Below, in pieces: positions 1 to 7,208 of a stretch of 9,057 bases of DNA. A model generated the notes under the pieces. That model was given only the letters and a program-made list of their open reading frames with translations, searched no databases and had not been told where the DNA came from. The number at the start of each line of letters is the position of its first letter. The stretch's first letter is position 1. The stretch spans positions 1-9,057 of the forward strand of contig CAMLJW010000198.1 of the NCBI GenBank assembly GCA_946480485.1, in the 5' to 3' direction. Both the position numbers and the translations under genes were made by a program. The DNA comes from an uncultured Streptomyces sp. (GTDB lineage Bacteria; Actinomycetota; Actinomycetes; Streptomycetales; Streptomycetaceae).

Positions 1-80
1 AAATCGCCGAGGGCCTCGTACCAGTTGCCCTCATCGCCATGGAGACGCTGCCCGAGCCCATGATCCCGCTCGGCGGGTGA
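1..80 (+). CDS. C-terminal end of an unrecognised protein (5' part outside window)
   Basis: An open frame enters from the left edge (codons in phase with position 3) and stops at TGA 78-80. The last 25 residues include the tail LPEPMIPLGG. Codon composition matches the neighbouring genes, and a strong hairpin begins 13 nt after the stop, as expected for a real gene end. The visible fragment carries no diagnostic motif, so no function is proposed. It lies upstream of the transporter in the same direction, 118 bp before its start codon. The hairpin between them suggests separate transcripts, or at least attenuated read-through. Confidence 0.55.
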   Translation, partial: IAEGLVPVALIAMETLPEPMIPLGG

Positions 81-93
81 CCACAGACCGCCT

Positions 94-121
94 GTGCGGG
101 CCCGCGTAGACGGGCCCGCAC
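94..121 (+). terminator. Perfect 11-bp hairpin after upstream gene
   Basis: Left arm gtgcgggcccg (94-104) and right arm cgggcccgcac (111-121) are exact reverse complements around a 6-nt loop. The hairpin starts 13 nt after the stop codon at 78-80 and has no T-tract, as is common for terminators in GC-rich actinobacteria. It lies between two same-strand genes, so it probably ends the upstream transcript. A regulatory leader role for the transporter mRNA is the alternative. Confidence 0.6.
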
Positions 122-182
122 TCGGTCATGTCCTGACCATGAACAGGTCTTCGACGAGAGGCTCAGTGTCGGCTGCGCCGAG

Positions 183-189
183 AAGGAGG
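183..189 (+). promoter_or_regulatory. Ribosome binding site deciding the transporter start
   Basis: AAGGAGG lies 9 nt before the ATG at 199. The frame stays open further upstream to a GTG at 94, but that codon lies inside the hairpin arm and has no Shine-Dalgarno sequence. The ATG at 199 is therefore the better start. Confidence 0.75.
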
Positions 190-198
190 GAACGACCC

Positions 199-1773
199 AT
201 GACCGAACCCGAGGAAGCAACACCGGCGGCGAGCGGAACCGATGCGGAACCCCAGGACCACAGCCTGCAGTTGAGCCACGAGGACGACCCACGCGTGGTG
301 GCGAAAGAGGCGCTCGAGGAGTACACCAACCACGCCGTCCCGCCGTCCGCCCGACTGGGGCGCTGGCAGGTGTTCGGCGGCTGGTACTCCATCGCCAGCG
401 CCATGGCCTTCCTCTACTACGGAGCGCTCTCGGCCGCCCTGGTCGGCACCACACAGGCACTGATCGGCTTGGGCGTCGTGGTAGTCGCCTACTCGCTCCT
501 GGGCTCGCGCAGTGCGCGCCAGACCCTTCGGTCCGGACTCAACTCGACCCTGCTGTCCCGGGAGCTGTTCGGCACCCGGGGCGCGGCCCTGTGCTCCCTG
601 CTGGTCGCCGCGGCCGCGATCTACTACGCGGTGTTCGAAAGCAGCGTACTCGCTGCCGCCTTCCAGGCGTACTTCGGTGTCTGGGACATCCGGGTCTGGT
701 ACGCCCTGGTCATCGTCGGCATGCTGCCGCTCATGCTGGGCGGGTTGCAGACCTGGCTGAGCAAGCTCAACAGCATCTCCCTGCCGGTCTACTTCTTCGG
801 TGTCATCCTGGCCGTGGTGGTCGCGGGAGCGCGCTTCGGGTGGGACGGAGCCTGGTCGCACTTCCAGCCGGTCCCGAACCCGCACGGTATCCCGGGCTGG
901 CTGACGGTGTTCGTGCTCTACATGGGCATCTGGATTTTGATCCCCGACACTCAGGACGCCGCCCGTATGGGCAGGAACGAGGACGCCGCGTTCCACGCCA
1001 ACGTGACCTTCGGATGGGTCTTCTACCTGGTCTCGTACGCCTTCAACGGACTGGCCGGCATCCTGATCGTCGCCCTCGCCGGCCCGGCGGGAGCGGCCGC
1101 CTCCGAGGGCGGCGTGGTGCAGGCGGTGATCCGCTCCCTGGGACTGCTCGGGTTCCTCGTCATCGTCGTCAGCCAGGTGCGGATCAACTCGGCGAACTTC
1201 TACTTCGCCAGCATCAACCTCGACCGGTTCGTCGCGCAGTTCAGCAGGCGCCGGCCCAACCGCCGGGCGTGGGTGGTCGTTCTCGCGGCGGTCGTCTTCG
1301 CCCTGATGTTCACCGATGTGTTCAGCTACATCGCCAAGGCCCTCGCATGGCAGGGAGTGCTGGTCGTCTCCTGGGTCGCCATGACGATCGTCAGCTGGCT
1401 GTTCGACCGGGGCGCCGAGGTCGAGTACCGGCCGCGCCGCGTGAAGGCCCTGGCCCCCGGCTTCGCCGTCTGGATGGTCTCGTCGGGCGTCGGCATCGCC
1501 CTGCTGCAGATGCCGGACACCCTGCCCGTCTGGTCCGCCCTGGCGCCCCTGGTGTCCTTCGGACTCGCGGGCGTCGGCTATGCCGTGATACGAGCGGCCG
1601 GGATCTCGGGCAGACGGGCGACCACGGCCCCTGATGTCCGATCGGAGCTGCCGTCGCCCTGGGACGTCAGGGTGCGCTGTGCCGGCTGCGACCTGTCCTA
1701 CGCCGGTGTCGAGATGGACCGCGACGACTCCGAGCGGGTCCTCTGCCTGGAATGCCAGTCCACGACCGTCTGA
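199..1773 (+). CDS. NCS1-family (purine/cytosine permease-like) transporter with CxxC-CxxC C-terminal tail
   Basis: The predicted 524-aa inner-membrane protein has about 12 hydrophobic segments between residues ~57 and ~463, the usual NCS1 nucleobase:cation symporter-1 topology. A charged cytosolic N-terminus contains SHEDDPRVVAKEALEEYTNH, of the kind seen before TM1 in this family. Conserved-looking NCS1 stretches are WYSIASAM in TM1, PDTQDAARMGRNE after TM6, and the SQVRINSANFYFASIN segment (~325-340). Substrate is not readable from sequence; cytosine, purine, allantoin, hydantoin or related N-heterocycles are all possible. The oddity is the tail: residues ~491-519 hold CAGC (C494/C497) and CLEC (C516/C519), a zinc-ribbon-like pair after the last membrane helix. 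I do not know this as standard for NCS1 carriers. Start chosen by AAGGAGG at 183-189. The next gene begins 41 bp downstream, so co-transcription is plausible. Confidence 0.85.
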   Translation: MTEPEEATPAASGTDAEPQDHSLQLSHEDDPRVVAKEALEEYTNHAVPPSARLGRWQVFGGWYSIASAMAFLYYGALSAALVGTTQALIGLGVVVVAYSLLGSRSARQTLRSGLNSTLLSRELFGTRGAALCSLLVAAAAIYYAVFESSVLAAAFQAYFGVWDIRVWYALVIVGMLPLMLGGLQTWLSKLNSISLPVYFFGVILAVVVAGARFGWDGAWSHFQPVPNPHGIPGWLTVFVLYMGIWILIPDTQDAARMGRNEDAAFHANVTFGWVFYLVSYAFNGLAGILIVALAGPAGAAASEGGVVQAVIRSLGLLGFLVIVVSQVRINSANFYFASINLDRFVAQFSRRRPNRRAWVVVLAAVVFALMFTDVFSYIAKALAWQGVLVVSWVAMTIVSWLFDRGAEVEYRPRRVKALAPGFAVWMVSSGVGIALLQMPDTLPVWSALAPLVSFGLAGVGYAVIRAAGISGRRATTAPDVRSELPSPWDVRVRCAGCDLSYAGVEMDRDDSERVLCLECQSTTV

Positions 1774-1814
1774 CCGGGGGCGTTTTGTCGCCTCTACTAC
1801 TTGAGAATAGATCA

Positions 1815-3426
1815 ATGAGCTTTCGCGTCGAGAAAGACGTGATGGTCCCGATGAGGGACGGCACCAAGCTGGCCACGGACCTGTGGCTCCCCAACAGCAC
1901 ACAACCCGGTCCGGTGCTCCTGGTCAGACTGCCCTACAGCAAGGACCGCTTTCCCGAGGGGGAGATCGACTACCCGACGATGCCCAATGTCTTCCGGTTG
2001 CTGGAGGAGGGCTATGCCATCGTCTATCAGGACTGCCGGGGACGGGGAGGTCGGAGGGTCTCTTCTACCCGATGACGAACGAACCCGAGGACGGCGCCGA
2101 CACCGTAGCGTGGCTTCGTGAGCAGCCCTGGTGCGACGGTGCGGTGGGGGCCTTCGGCAACTCCTACCTCGGATTCACCCAGTGGGCGTCGGCATCGACA
2201 GCCCCCGAGGGTTTGAGAGCCATCGCGCTGACGATGACCTCGACCGACTACTACCGGTCGTGCTGGTACTCCGACGGCGGTGCTCTGTCGTGGCACCTCA
2301 TCTGGTCCTGGACCAACCTCATGCTGATGCTCCCGACCAATGACACGGCCACGAGTCCTCAAGGGCCCGGAGAGGCCTTGGGGGGAGCCTTGGCGATGCT
2401 GGCGGACGCCCAGAAGCATCTGGAGCACTTCCCGGTCATCGACCAGCCGCTGTACAACGAGCTGTGGCCCTGGTGGTCGGACATCCTTTCCCGCCCTTCG
2501 CGCGACGAGTACTGGAAGGACCTCGCGACGATCGAGCGCATCCGCGATGTGAAGGTACCCGCGCTCCATGTGGCCGGCTGGTTCGATCTCTTCATCGGTG
2601 ACATGGCGCGAGCCTTCACCCGGGCGCGAAGCGAGGCGGGCACGGCCGAGGCCCGCGACGGGCAGCGCCTGATCATCGGCCCCTGGGATCACGAGTACTT
2701 CGGCGGCGAGTACCACGATCGGCAGTTCGGACTGGCGAGCTCGGTGCCCGCGGCAGACCTGACGCAGGCACACCTCGACTTCTTCGACCGCACGGTCCGA
2801 GGCCGGACCGACGCCACGGACCAGCCGCCCGTGTGGATCTTCGTCATGGGAATCGACGAATGGCGCGACGAGACGGACTGGCCGCTGCCGGACACCGAGT
2901 ACACGGACTACTTCCTCTCCAGCTCCTCCGGCGCCAACAGCCTGAGCGGTGACGGCACGCTCGGCCCGACGTGCTGTGCTATTCGAGCGGCGTACTCGAC
3001 GAGCCCGTCGAGGTGACCGGTCATGTGACGGCTGTGCTGCACGTGGTGTCGACCGCGGTCGACACCGACTTCACGGCGAAGCTGGTGGACGTCTTCCCCG
3101 ACGGCAGGGCCATCTACCTCACCGACGGGATCATCCGGGCCAGGTATCGCGAATCACTGGCAACTCCGGTCCTGCTCGAACCAGGGAAGATCTACGAAGT
3201 GACCATCGACATGGCGGTCACGTCGAACGTCTTCCTACCCGGACACCGGATCCGGCTCGAAGTGTCCTCGAGCAACTTCCCGCGCTACGACCGCAACACC
3301 AACACCGGCGTCCCGATCGAAAAGGCGACCGACTGGACGACCGCGACCAACCGTGTGCTGCACGGGCCCGATCACCCCAGCAGGTTGATCCTGCCGGTGA
3401 TCAGGCGCACCGCAGAGGCACATTGA
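1815..3426 (+). pseudogene. CocE/NonD-family alpha/beta hydrolase (X-Pro dipeptidyl-peptidase-like), broken by two lesions
   Basis: Homology runs through three frames. Frame A (from ATG 1815) has the family N-terminus, MVPMRDGTKLATDLWLP, to QDCRGRGG. Frame B (from ~2051) resumes with SEGLFYP, then the nucleophile elbow GNSYLG (Ser codon 2162-2164), HVAGWFD (Asp 2585-2587) and IGPWDH (His 2690-2692), ending at GDGTL. Frame C (from ~2962) resumes with RPDVLCYSSG and the C-terminal jelly-roll domain (DTDFTAKLVDVFPDGRA, LPGHRIRLEVSSSNFPR) to TGA 3424-3426. The first break needs one extra base near 2050 in a G-rich run. At the second, roughly 50 residues that normally separate these motifs are missing as well as the frame, so a real deletion is likely. 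Intact members are esterases, amidases or acyl-peptide hydrolases. The start lacks a good Shine-Dalgarno sequence (only GAGA at 1803-1806). A sequencing error could explain the first break only. Confidence 0.85.
2960..2968 (+). other. Putative microhomology deletion scar inside the hydrolase
   Basis: The nonamer ctcggcccg reads as part of T-L-G-P in the upstream frame and as part of A/L-R-P-D in the downstream frame. Upstream of it the family motif GDGTL is intact; downstream RPDVL begins directly. Loss of the segment between two copies of this nonamer would give both the missing residues and the +1 phase change. This is inference from the motif order, since the parental copy is not present. 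Confidence 0.4.
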
Positions 3427-3481
3427 GACCCGTCTGACCGATCTGACCGTTCACAGACTGTCACTTCGGTAACTGCCCGCA

Positions 3482-3544
3482 GGCGGCCTTCGACTGACCG
3501 GTGCTCCGACCAAGGGCACGCACGGACTCAGTACGAAGGCCGCC
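3482..3544. terminator. Long imperfect hairpin downstream of hydrolase
   Basis: Arms ggcggccttcg (3482-3492) and cgaaggccgcc (3534-3544) pair perfectly. The stem continues inward with actga (3493-3497) / tcagt (3528-3532) after a single unpaired A at 3533, then ccg/cgg and gtgc/gcac with small bulges. It begins 56 nt after the hydrolase stop and no T-tract follows, so a terminator for the + transcript is the simplest reading. A bidirectional stop between convergent units is also possible. Confidence 0.5.
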
Positions 3545-3875
3545 GTTCGCGGTACCGGGACCACCTCCGCCGACGAGTTCCACTCCTGTGTGACCCAGGC
3601 ATGTGGATTCGCTGTTCCAGTCATCCGACCCGTGCTGTGTGTGTACGGTCCGATCAGCTCGCTGGTGGAGCTTGTTGCTGGTGGGCCAGCATCCTCGCCG
3701 ACACGCAGTCTGTATGACGCCCTGGCGGGTCGGACGGAGGTGACCCGGCCGGGGCGGGCGTCGCCAGGGGTGCTCCTACCGCGAGCGACGGCCCGCCGGC
3801 TGGCCCTGGCCGCCGACATCAGCTGTTGACATTTCCTGTGCCGACGGATCCTGCGGTGCGCTGCCCGGCACCCAA

Positions 3876-3900
3876 CCCTACGAGCGGCTCGCTCGTAGGG
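3876..3900 (-). terminator. Transcription terminator of the pntAB operon
   Basis: Perfect 10-bp inverted repeat ccctacgagc (3876-3885) / gctcgtaggg (3891-3900) with a 5-nt loop, starting 2 nt beyond the pntB stop codon (3903-3905 on the minus strand). Only two U residues would follow the stem on the minus-strand transcript, so it is a GC-rich actinobacterial-type terminator. Confidence 0.75.
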
Positions 3901-3902
3901 CT

Positions 3903-5321
3903 TCACAGAGCGCGGAGGATGTCCTCCACCCGCTCCTTCGCGTCGCCGAAGAGCATCGCCGAGTTCTCGCGGAAGAACAGCGGGTTCTGCACGCCGGCGT
4001 AGCCGGACGCCATCGTCCGCTTGAAGACCACGACGTTGTCGGCCTCCCAGACCCGCAGTACGGGCATGCCGGCGATCGGGCTGCCGGGATCCTCGGTGGC
4101 GGCGGGGTTGACGGTGTCGTTGGCCCCGATCACCAGCACGACGGAAGTGTCGCCGAAGTCGTCGTTGATCTCGTCCATCTCCAGCACGATGTCGTAGGGC
4201 ACTTTGGCCTCGGCCAGGAGCACGTTCATGTGCCCGGGGAGGCGGCCGGCGACGGGGTGGATGCCGAAGCGGACGTTGACGCCCTTGTCCCGTAGCTTGC
4301 GGGTCAGTTCTGCCACGCCGTACTGCGCCTGCGCGACGGCCATGCCGTAGCCGGGGGTGATAACCACCGAATCTGCGCCGATGAGCATCTCGGCTACACC
4401 ATCGGCGTTGATCTCGCGGTGTTCGCCGTACTCCTTGTCGGCGCCGGGTCCTGCTTCGATACCGAAGCCGCCGGCGATGACAGAGACGAAGGACCGATTC
4501 ATCGCCTTGCACATGATGTAGGACAGGTACGCACCGGAGGAACCGACCAGGGCGCCGGTGATGATCAGCAGGTCGTTCTCCAGCAGGAAGCCCGAGGCGG
4601 CAGCGGCCCAGCCGGAGTAGCTGTTCAGCATCGACACCACGACCGGCATGTCGCCGCCGCCGATCGAGGCGACCAGGTGCCAGCCCAGCAGCAGCGCGAT
4701 CGCCGTGACCGCCACCAGCAGCCAGAGGTTCGGCTCGATCACGAACCAGGTGGTGAGCGCGGCGAACGAGACCAGAGCACCGAGGTTGAGCGTGTTCTTG
4801 CCCGGCAGCATCATCGGCGCGGACTTGATCCGCGCGGACAGCTTGAGGAACGCCACGATCGAGCCGGTGAAGGTGACCGCACCGATGAATACGCCGATCA
4901 ACACCTCGGCGTGGTGGATGCCCAGGGTGTCCACGGCGCGCAGCGCCTGCGCTTCGACGCCGTCAAGGTCCGCCTCGACGTGGAGGTAGCCGTTCCAGCC
5001 CACCATCACCGCGGCCATGCCGACGAAACTGTGCAGCAGTGCGATCAGCTCCGGCATGCCGGTCATCTCCACCACCCGGGCGCGCCGCAGACCGATGAGC
5101 GCGCCCACCGCGGTGGCAGCCACCAGCAGAGCGAGTCCGGAGGCCTCGATGTTCCGGTCGATGGCCAGCGCGACGGTGGCGGCCAGAGCCAGTGCCATGC
5201 CGGCGATGCCGAAGCTGTTGCCGGCCTTGGCGGATTCGTGCTTGGACAGGCCTGCCAAGGCGAGGATGAACAGTAGTGCGGCGATGATGTAGGCCGCCTG
5301 TGCGGCGGTGTCGACAGCCAT
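3903..5321 (-). CDS. pntB: NAD(P) transhydrogenase, beta subunit
   Basis: This 472-aa protein is the membrane and NADP(H)-binding subunit of the proton-translocating transhydrogenase, which uses the proton gradient to drive hydride transfer from NADH to NADP+. Residues 1 to ~265 form the membrane domain dII. They include [32 protein letters not shown] (H97, equivalent to the proton-path His91 of E. coli) and [18 protein letters not shown] (D224, N233). The NADP domain dIII (~285-472) has [59 protein letters not shown] and VFKRTM (K434-R435). All family landmarks are present and the length is near the 462 aa of E. coli PntB. ATG 5319-5321 lies 5 nt after the pntA stop, with CCAGGAG about 11 nt upstream; the two are clearly one operon. 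A strong hairpin follows the stop. Confidence 0.97.
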   Translation of the reverse strand: MAVDTAAQAAYIIAALLFILALAGLSKHESAKAGNSFGIAGMALALAATVALAIDRNIEASGLALLVAATAVGALIGLRRARVVEMTGMPELIALLHSFVGMAAVMVGWNGYLHVEADLDGVEAQALRAVDTLGIHHAEVLIGVFIGAVTFTGSIVAFLKLSARIKSAPMMLPGKNTLNLGALVSFAALTTWFVIEPNLWLLVAVTAIALLLGWHLVASIGGGDMPVVVSMLNSYSGWAAAASGFLLENDLLIITGALVGSSGAYLSYIMCKAMNRSFVSVIAGGFGIEAGPGADKEYGEHREINADGVAEMLIGADSVVITPGYGMAVAQAQYGVAELTRKLRDKGVNVRFGIHPVAGRLPGHMNVLLAEAKVPYDIVLEMDEINDDFGDTSVVLVIGANDTVNPAATEDPGSPIAGMPVLRVWEADNVVVFKRTMASGYAGVQNPLFFRENSAMLFGDAKERVEDILRAL

Positions 5322-5326
5322 GAGTG

Positions 5327-6853
5327 TCAGCTCCTGGAGAACATGGCGAGCATGCGCCGGGTGACGGCGAACCCACCGAAGATGTTGATGCTGGCGAGCA
5401 GGATCGCGATGGATGCGACCGCCGTGATCGCGGTGTCACCGTGGCCGATCTGCAGCAGCGCCCCGACCACGACGATCCCGGAGATCGCGTTGGTGACCGA
5501 CATCAGCGGCGTGTGCAGGGCGTGGTGCACATGTCCGATCACGTAGAAGCCGACCACGATGGCCAGCGCGAACACCGTCAGGTGGCCCAGGAGGGCGTGC
5601 GGGGACAGCGCGGCGATCAGGAACAGCAGTGCGCCGGCGACGGCGACTGCGCCGAACCGCTTCGTCGGCGAGACCGGCTGCTTGGCCTGGCTCTCGGCGG
5701 GAGCGGCGGGAGCGGCGGTCGCGGCGGGCGCCGCGGACACCTTTACCGGCGGCGGTGGCCAGGTCAGCTCGCCGTCGCGGACCACGGTCATCGAGCGCTG
5801 CACCACGTTGTCGAAGTCGAGAACCAGCGTGCCGTCCTTGCCCGGTGTCATCAGCTTCACCAGGTTGACCACGTTGGTGCTGTACAGCTGGGACGCCTGG
5901 GCCGGCATCCGACCGGGCAGATCGGTGTAGCCGATGATGGTCACGCCGTTGTCGGTGACCACCTTCTGCCCCGCCACGGTGCCCGCCACGTTGCCGCCGT
6001 TGGACGCGGCCATGTCCACGATCACGCTGCCCGGCTTCATGCCGGCCACCATCTCGGAGGTGACAAGCAGGGGCGCCGGCTTCCCCGGGATGAGCGCGGT
6101 GGTGATGACGATGTCGACATCCCCGCACTGCTCGGTGTACAGCTCGACCTCGCGCGCCTTGTAGTCGTCCGCCATCTCCTTGGCGTATCCGGTGGCGCTG
6201 ACCTCCGTCTCGGGGGACTCGATCGCCAAGTACTCACCGCCCAGTGACCTGACCTGGTCGGCCACTTCCGGCCGCGGGTCGGTGGCCCGCACGATCGCGC
6301 CCAGACTGCCCGCGGCACCGATCGCCGCGAGTCCGGCGACACCGGCACCGGCCACCAGCACCTTGGCCGGCGGAACCTTGCCCGCGGCCGTGACCTGGCC
6401 CGTGAAGAACCGGCCGAACTCATGGGCCGCCTCGACCACGGCACGATAACCGGCGATGTTGGCCATGGAGGAGAGCACGTCCAGCGACTGAGCCCGCGAG
6501 ATCCGCGGTACGGCATCCATCGCCAAGGCGGTGACCGGCCGCCGGGTGAGGTCCTCCAGCAGTTCAGGGTTGAACGCCGGGCTCAGCAGGCTGATGAGCA
6601 CGGCACCCTCCCGCAGCCCGTCCAACTGCTCCTTGGAGGGCGGGTTCACGCCGAGCAAAATGTCTGCCGACAGTACGTCACCGACCTTGGCGCCCGCCTC
6701 GACGTACGCCTCGTCGCTGAAGCTGGATGCCGCACCGGCCCCCGACTCGACGACCACCTCATAGCCGAGCTTCAACAGCTGAGCCGCCGTGCCCGGCGTT
6801 GTCGCCACCCGTGTCTCTCCTGGCCTGGACTCCTTCAACACACCGATGAGCAC
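5327..6853 (-). CDS. pntA: NAD(P) transhydrogenase, alpha subunit (fused form)
   Basis: The 508-aa protein carries the NAD(H)-binding domain dI and the first transmembrane part of dII. N-terminal [17 protein letters not shown] is typical. The mobile-loop region RISRAQSLD (R117, Q122, D125) matches the dI residues that contact dIII and nucleotide in known enzymes. The Rossmann loop is GAGVAG (169-174), followed by ALIPGKPAP and [10 protein letters not shown]. An Ala/Pro-rich linker (~373-392) leads to about four membrane helices (~401-495), including [16 protein letters not shown]. Many bacteria split this into PntAA and PntAB; here it is one chain, like the 510-aa E. coli PntA. Start is GTG 6853 because AAAGGAGG sits 5 nt upstream; the frame stays open to 6988 but the added residues look non-homologous. 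It is the first gene of pntAB. The 355-bp leader contains a hairpin (7018-7046) of unknown role. Confidence 0.96.
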   Translation of the reverse strand: MLIGVLKESRPGETRVATTPGTAAQLLKLGYEVVVESGAGAASSFSDEAYVEAGAKVGDVLSADILLGVNPPSKEQLDGLREGAVLISLLSPAFNPELLEDLTRRPVTALAMDAVPRISRAQSLDVLSSMANIAGYRAVVEAAHEFGRFFTGQVTAAGKVPPAKVLVAGAGVAGLAAIGAAGSLGAIVRATDPRPEVADQVRSLGGEYLAIESPETEVSATGYAKEMADDYKAREVELYTEQCGDVDIVITTALIPGKPAPLLVTSEMVAGMKPGSVIVDMAASNGGNVAGTVAGQKVVTDNGVTIIGYTDLPGRMPAQASQLYSTNVVNLVKLMTPGKDGTLVLDFDNVVQRSMTVVRDGELTWPPPPVKVSAAPAATAAPAAPAESQAKQPVSPTKRFGAVAVAGALLFLIAALSPHALLGHLTVFALAIVVGFYVIGHVHHALHTPLMSVTNAISGIVVVGALLQIGHGDTAITAVASIAILLASINIFGGFAVTRRMLAMFSRS

Positions 6854-6858
6854 GGCGA

Positions 6859-6866
6859 CCTCCTTT
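6859..6866 (-). promoter_or_regulatory. Ribosome binding site fixing the GTG start of pntA
   Basis: On the minus strand AAAGGAGG ends 5 nt before GTG 6853-6851, an ideal spacing. It supports the short N-terminus beginning VLIGVLKES over in-frame starts further upstream. Confidence 0.85.
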
Positions 6867-7017
6867 GCGGTTCGGCACGCCAAGTGACAGAGCACCCGCG
6901 GGCGTCGGCGTGCGTCTGCCCGTGTCGGGTCGGTTTCTCCTGGTGGCTCTTCCCAAGGCCTGTCAGCCAGTGAGGGAAGGTCCTGCACTCGCCGGGGAAG
7001 CCGGGCGCAGGGGTTAC

Positions 7018-7046
7018 CGGCGGATGGCCGATTCGGTCGTCCGCCG
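7018..7046. repeat. 13-bp hairpin in the pntA leader region
   Basis: cggcggatggccg (7018-7030) pairs with cggtcgtccgccg (7034-7046) around an ATT loop, with two G-T wobbles. It lies about 165 nt upstream of the pntA start and about 160 nt beyond the SDR stop. It may be a second terminator for the SDR transcript or a leader structure of the pnt mRNA. Confidence 0.5.
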
Positions 7047-7155
7047 TTTCGGGCAGCGGCACTGGCCAGCCCCTACCGGGACGGCCTCGTACTCAGCGGT
7101 GGGAGGACCGGGTGATCCGGCCCTCCTGTCGATTTCGGCCTGCTTTCGCACCGCC

Positions 7156-7192
7156 CCCAGCGCGATGGGCGGCACTGTGGCCACCCGCTGGG
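7156..7192 (-). terminator. Putative terminator of the SDR gene
   Basis: Arms cccagcg (7156-7162) and cgctggg (7186-7192) pair. Inside them gggcggc (7167-7173) pairs with gccaccc (7180-7186), competing for base 7186, with one pair that is a G-U wobble only in the minus-strand RNA. The structure starts 16 nt after the SDR stop codon. The wobble direction and position favour a leftward transcript. Confidence 0.55.
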
Positions 7193-7208
7193 CAATCGGC
7201 GTCGGTGC

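Larger units (their letters stand above)
3427..3902. other. 476-bp region without a convincing gene
   Basis: This convergent gap separates the broken hydrolase (+) from pntB (-). Short open frames exist on both strands, but none has a recognisable family motif or a good ribosome binding site. What it does hold is secondary structure: a long hairpin at 3482-3544, an inverted repeat ccctggcg (3720-3727) / cgccaggg (3762-3769) enclosing gggtc (3727-3731) / gaccc (3742-3746), a small hairpin gctgg/ccagc (3677-3690), and the pnt terminator at 3876-3900. It could be a decayed gene or mobile-element remnant, or an untranslated structured RNA; nothing decides between these. Confidence 0.4.
6867..7208. 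other. Intergenic region between the SDR gene and pntA
   Basis: About 340 bp without a convincing gene on either strand. It contains the SDR-proximal hairpin at 7156-7192 and a second hairpin at 7018-7046. The pnt promoter should lie here, reading leftward, but I could not identify a convincing -35/-10 pair. Small open frames on both strands lack ribosome binding sites and family motifs. Confidence 0.5.

Noticed and set aside
1774..1814. Promoter (TTGTCG ... TAGATC) between transporter and hydrolase
   Set aside because: Spacing is acceptable but neither hexamer is convincing; co-transcription from the transporter explains the 41-bp gap as well.
163..1902. Long open frame on the minus strand opposite the transporter
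   Set aside because: Product is rich in Arg, Gly, Asp and His without hydrophobic core or motifs; this is the usual antisense shadow of a GC-rich gene. The plus-strand frame has clear NCS1 features.
3432..3449. Tandem tctgaccg repeat just after the hydrolase stop
   Set aside because: Only two 8-bp copies; too short to treat as a repeat array or attachment site.
3590..3829. Plus-strand 79-codon frame in the convergent gap, considered as a transposase or small-protein remnant
   Set aside because: No ribosome binding site, no recognisable domain and poor codon pattern. A mobile-element origin could not be supported from memory.
3451..4512. Minus-strand frame of 353 codons spanning the pntB 3' half and the intergenic region
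   Set aside because: Overlaps pntB in another phase, is Arg-rich and has no family motif. It exists because stops are rare in GC-rich sequence.
5324..6247. Plus-strand frames opposite pntA (and similar ones at 4419-5276 opposite pntB)
   Set aside because: Low-complexity Arg/Gly/His products typical of antisense shadows; PntA and PntB are unambiguous on the minus strand.
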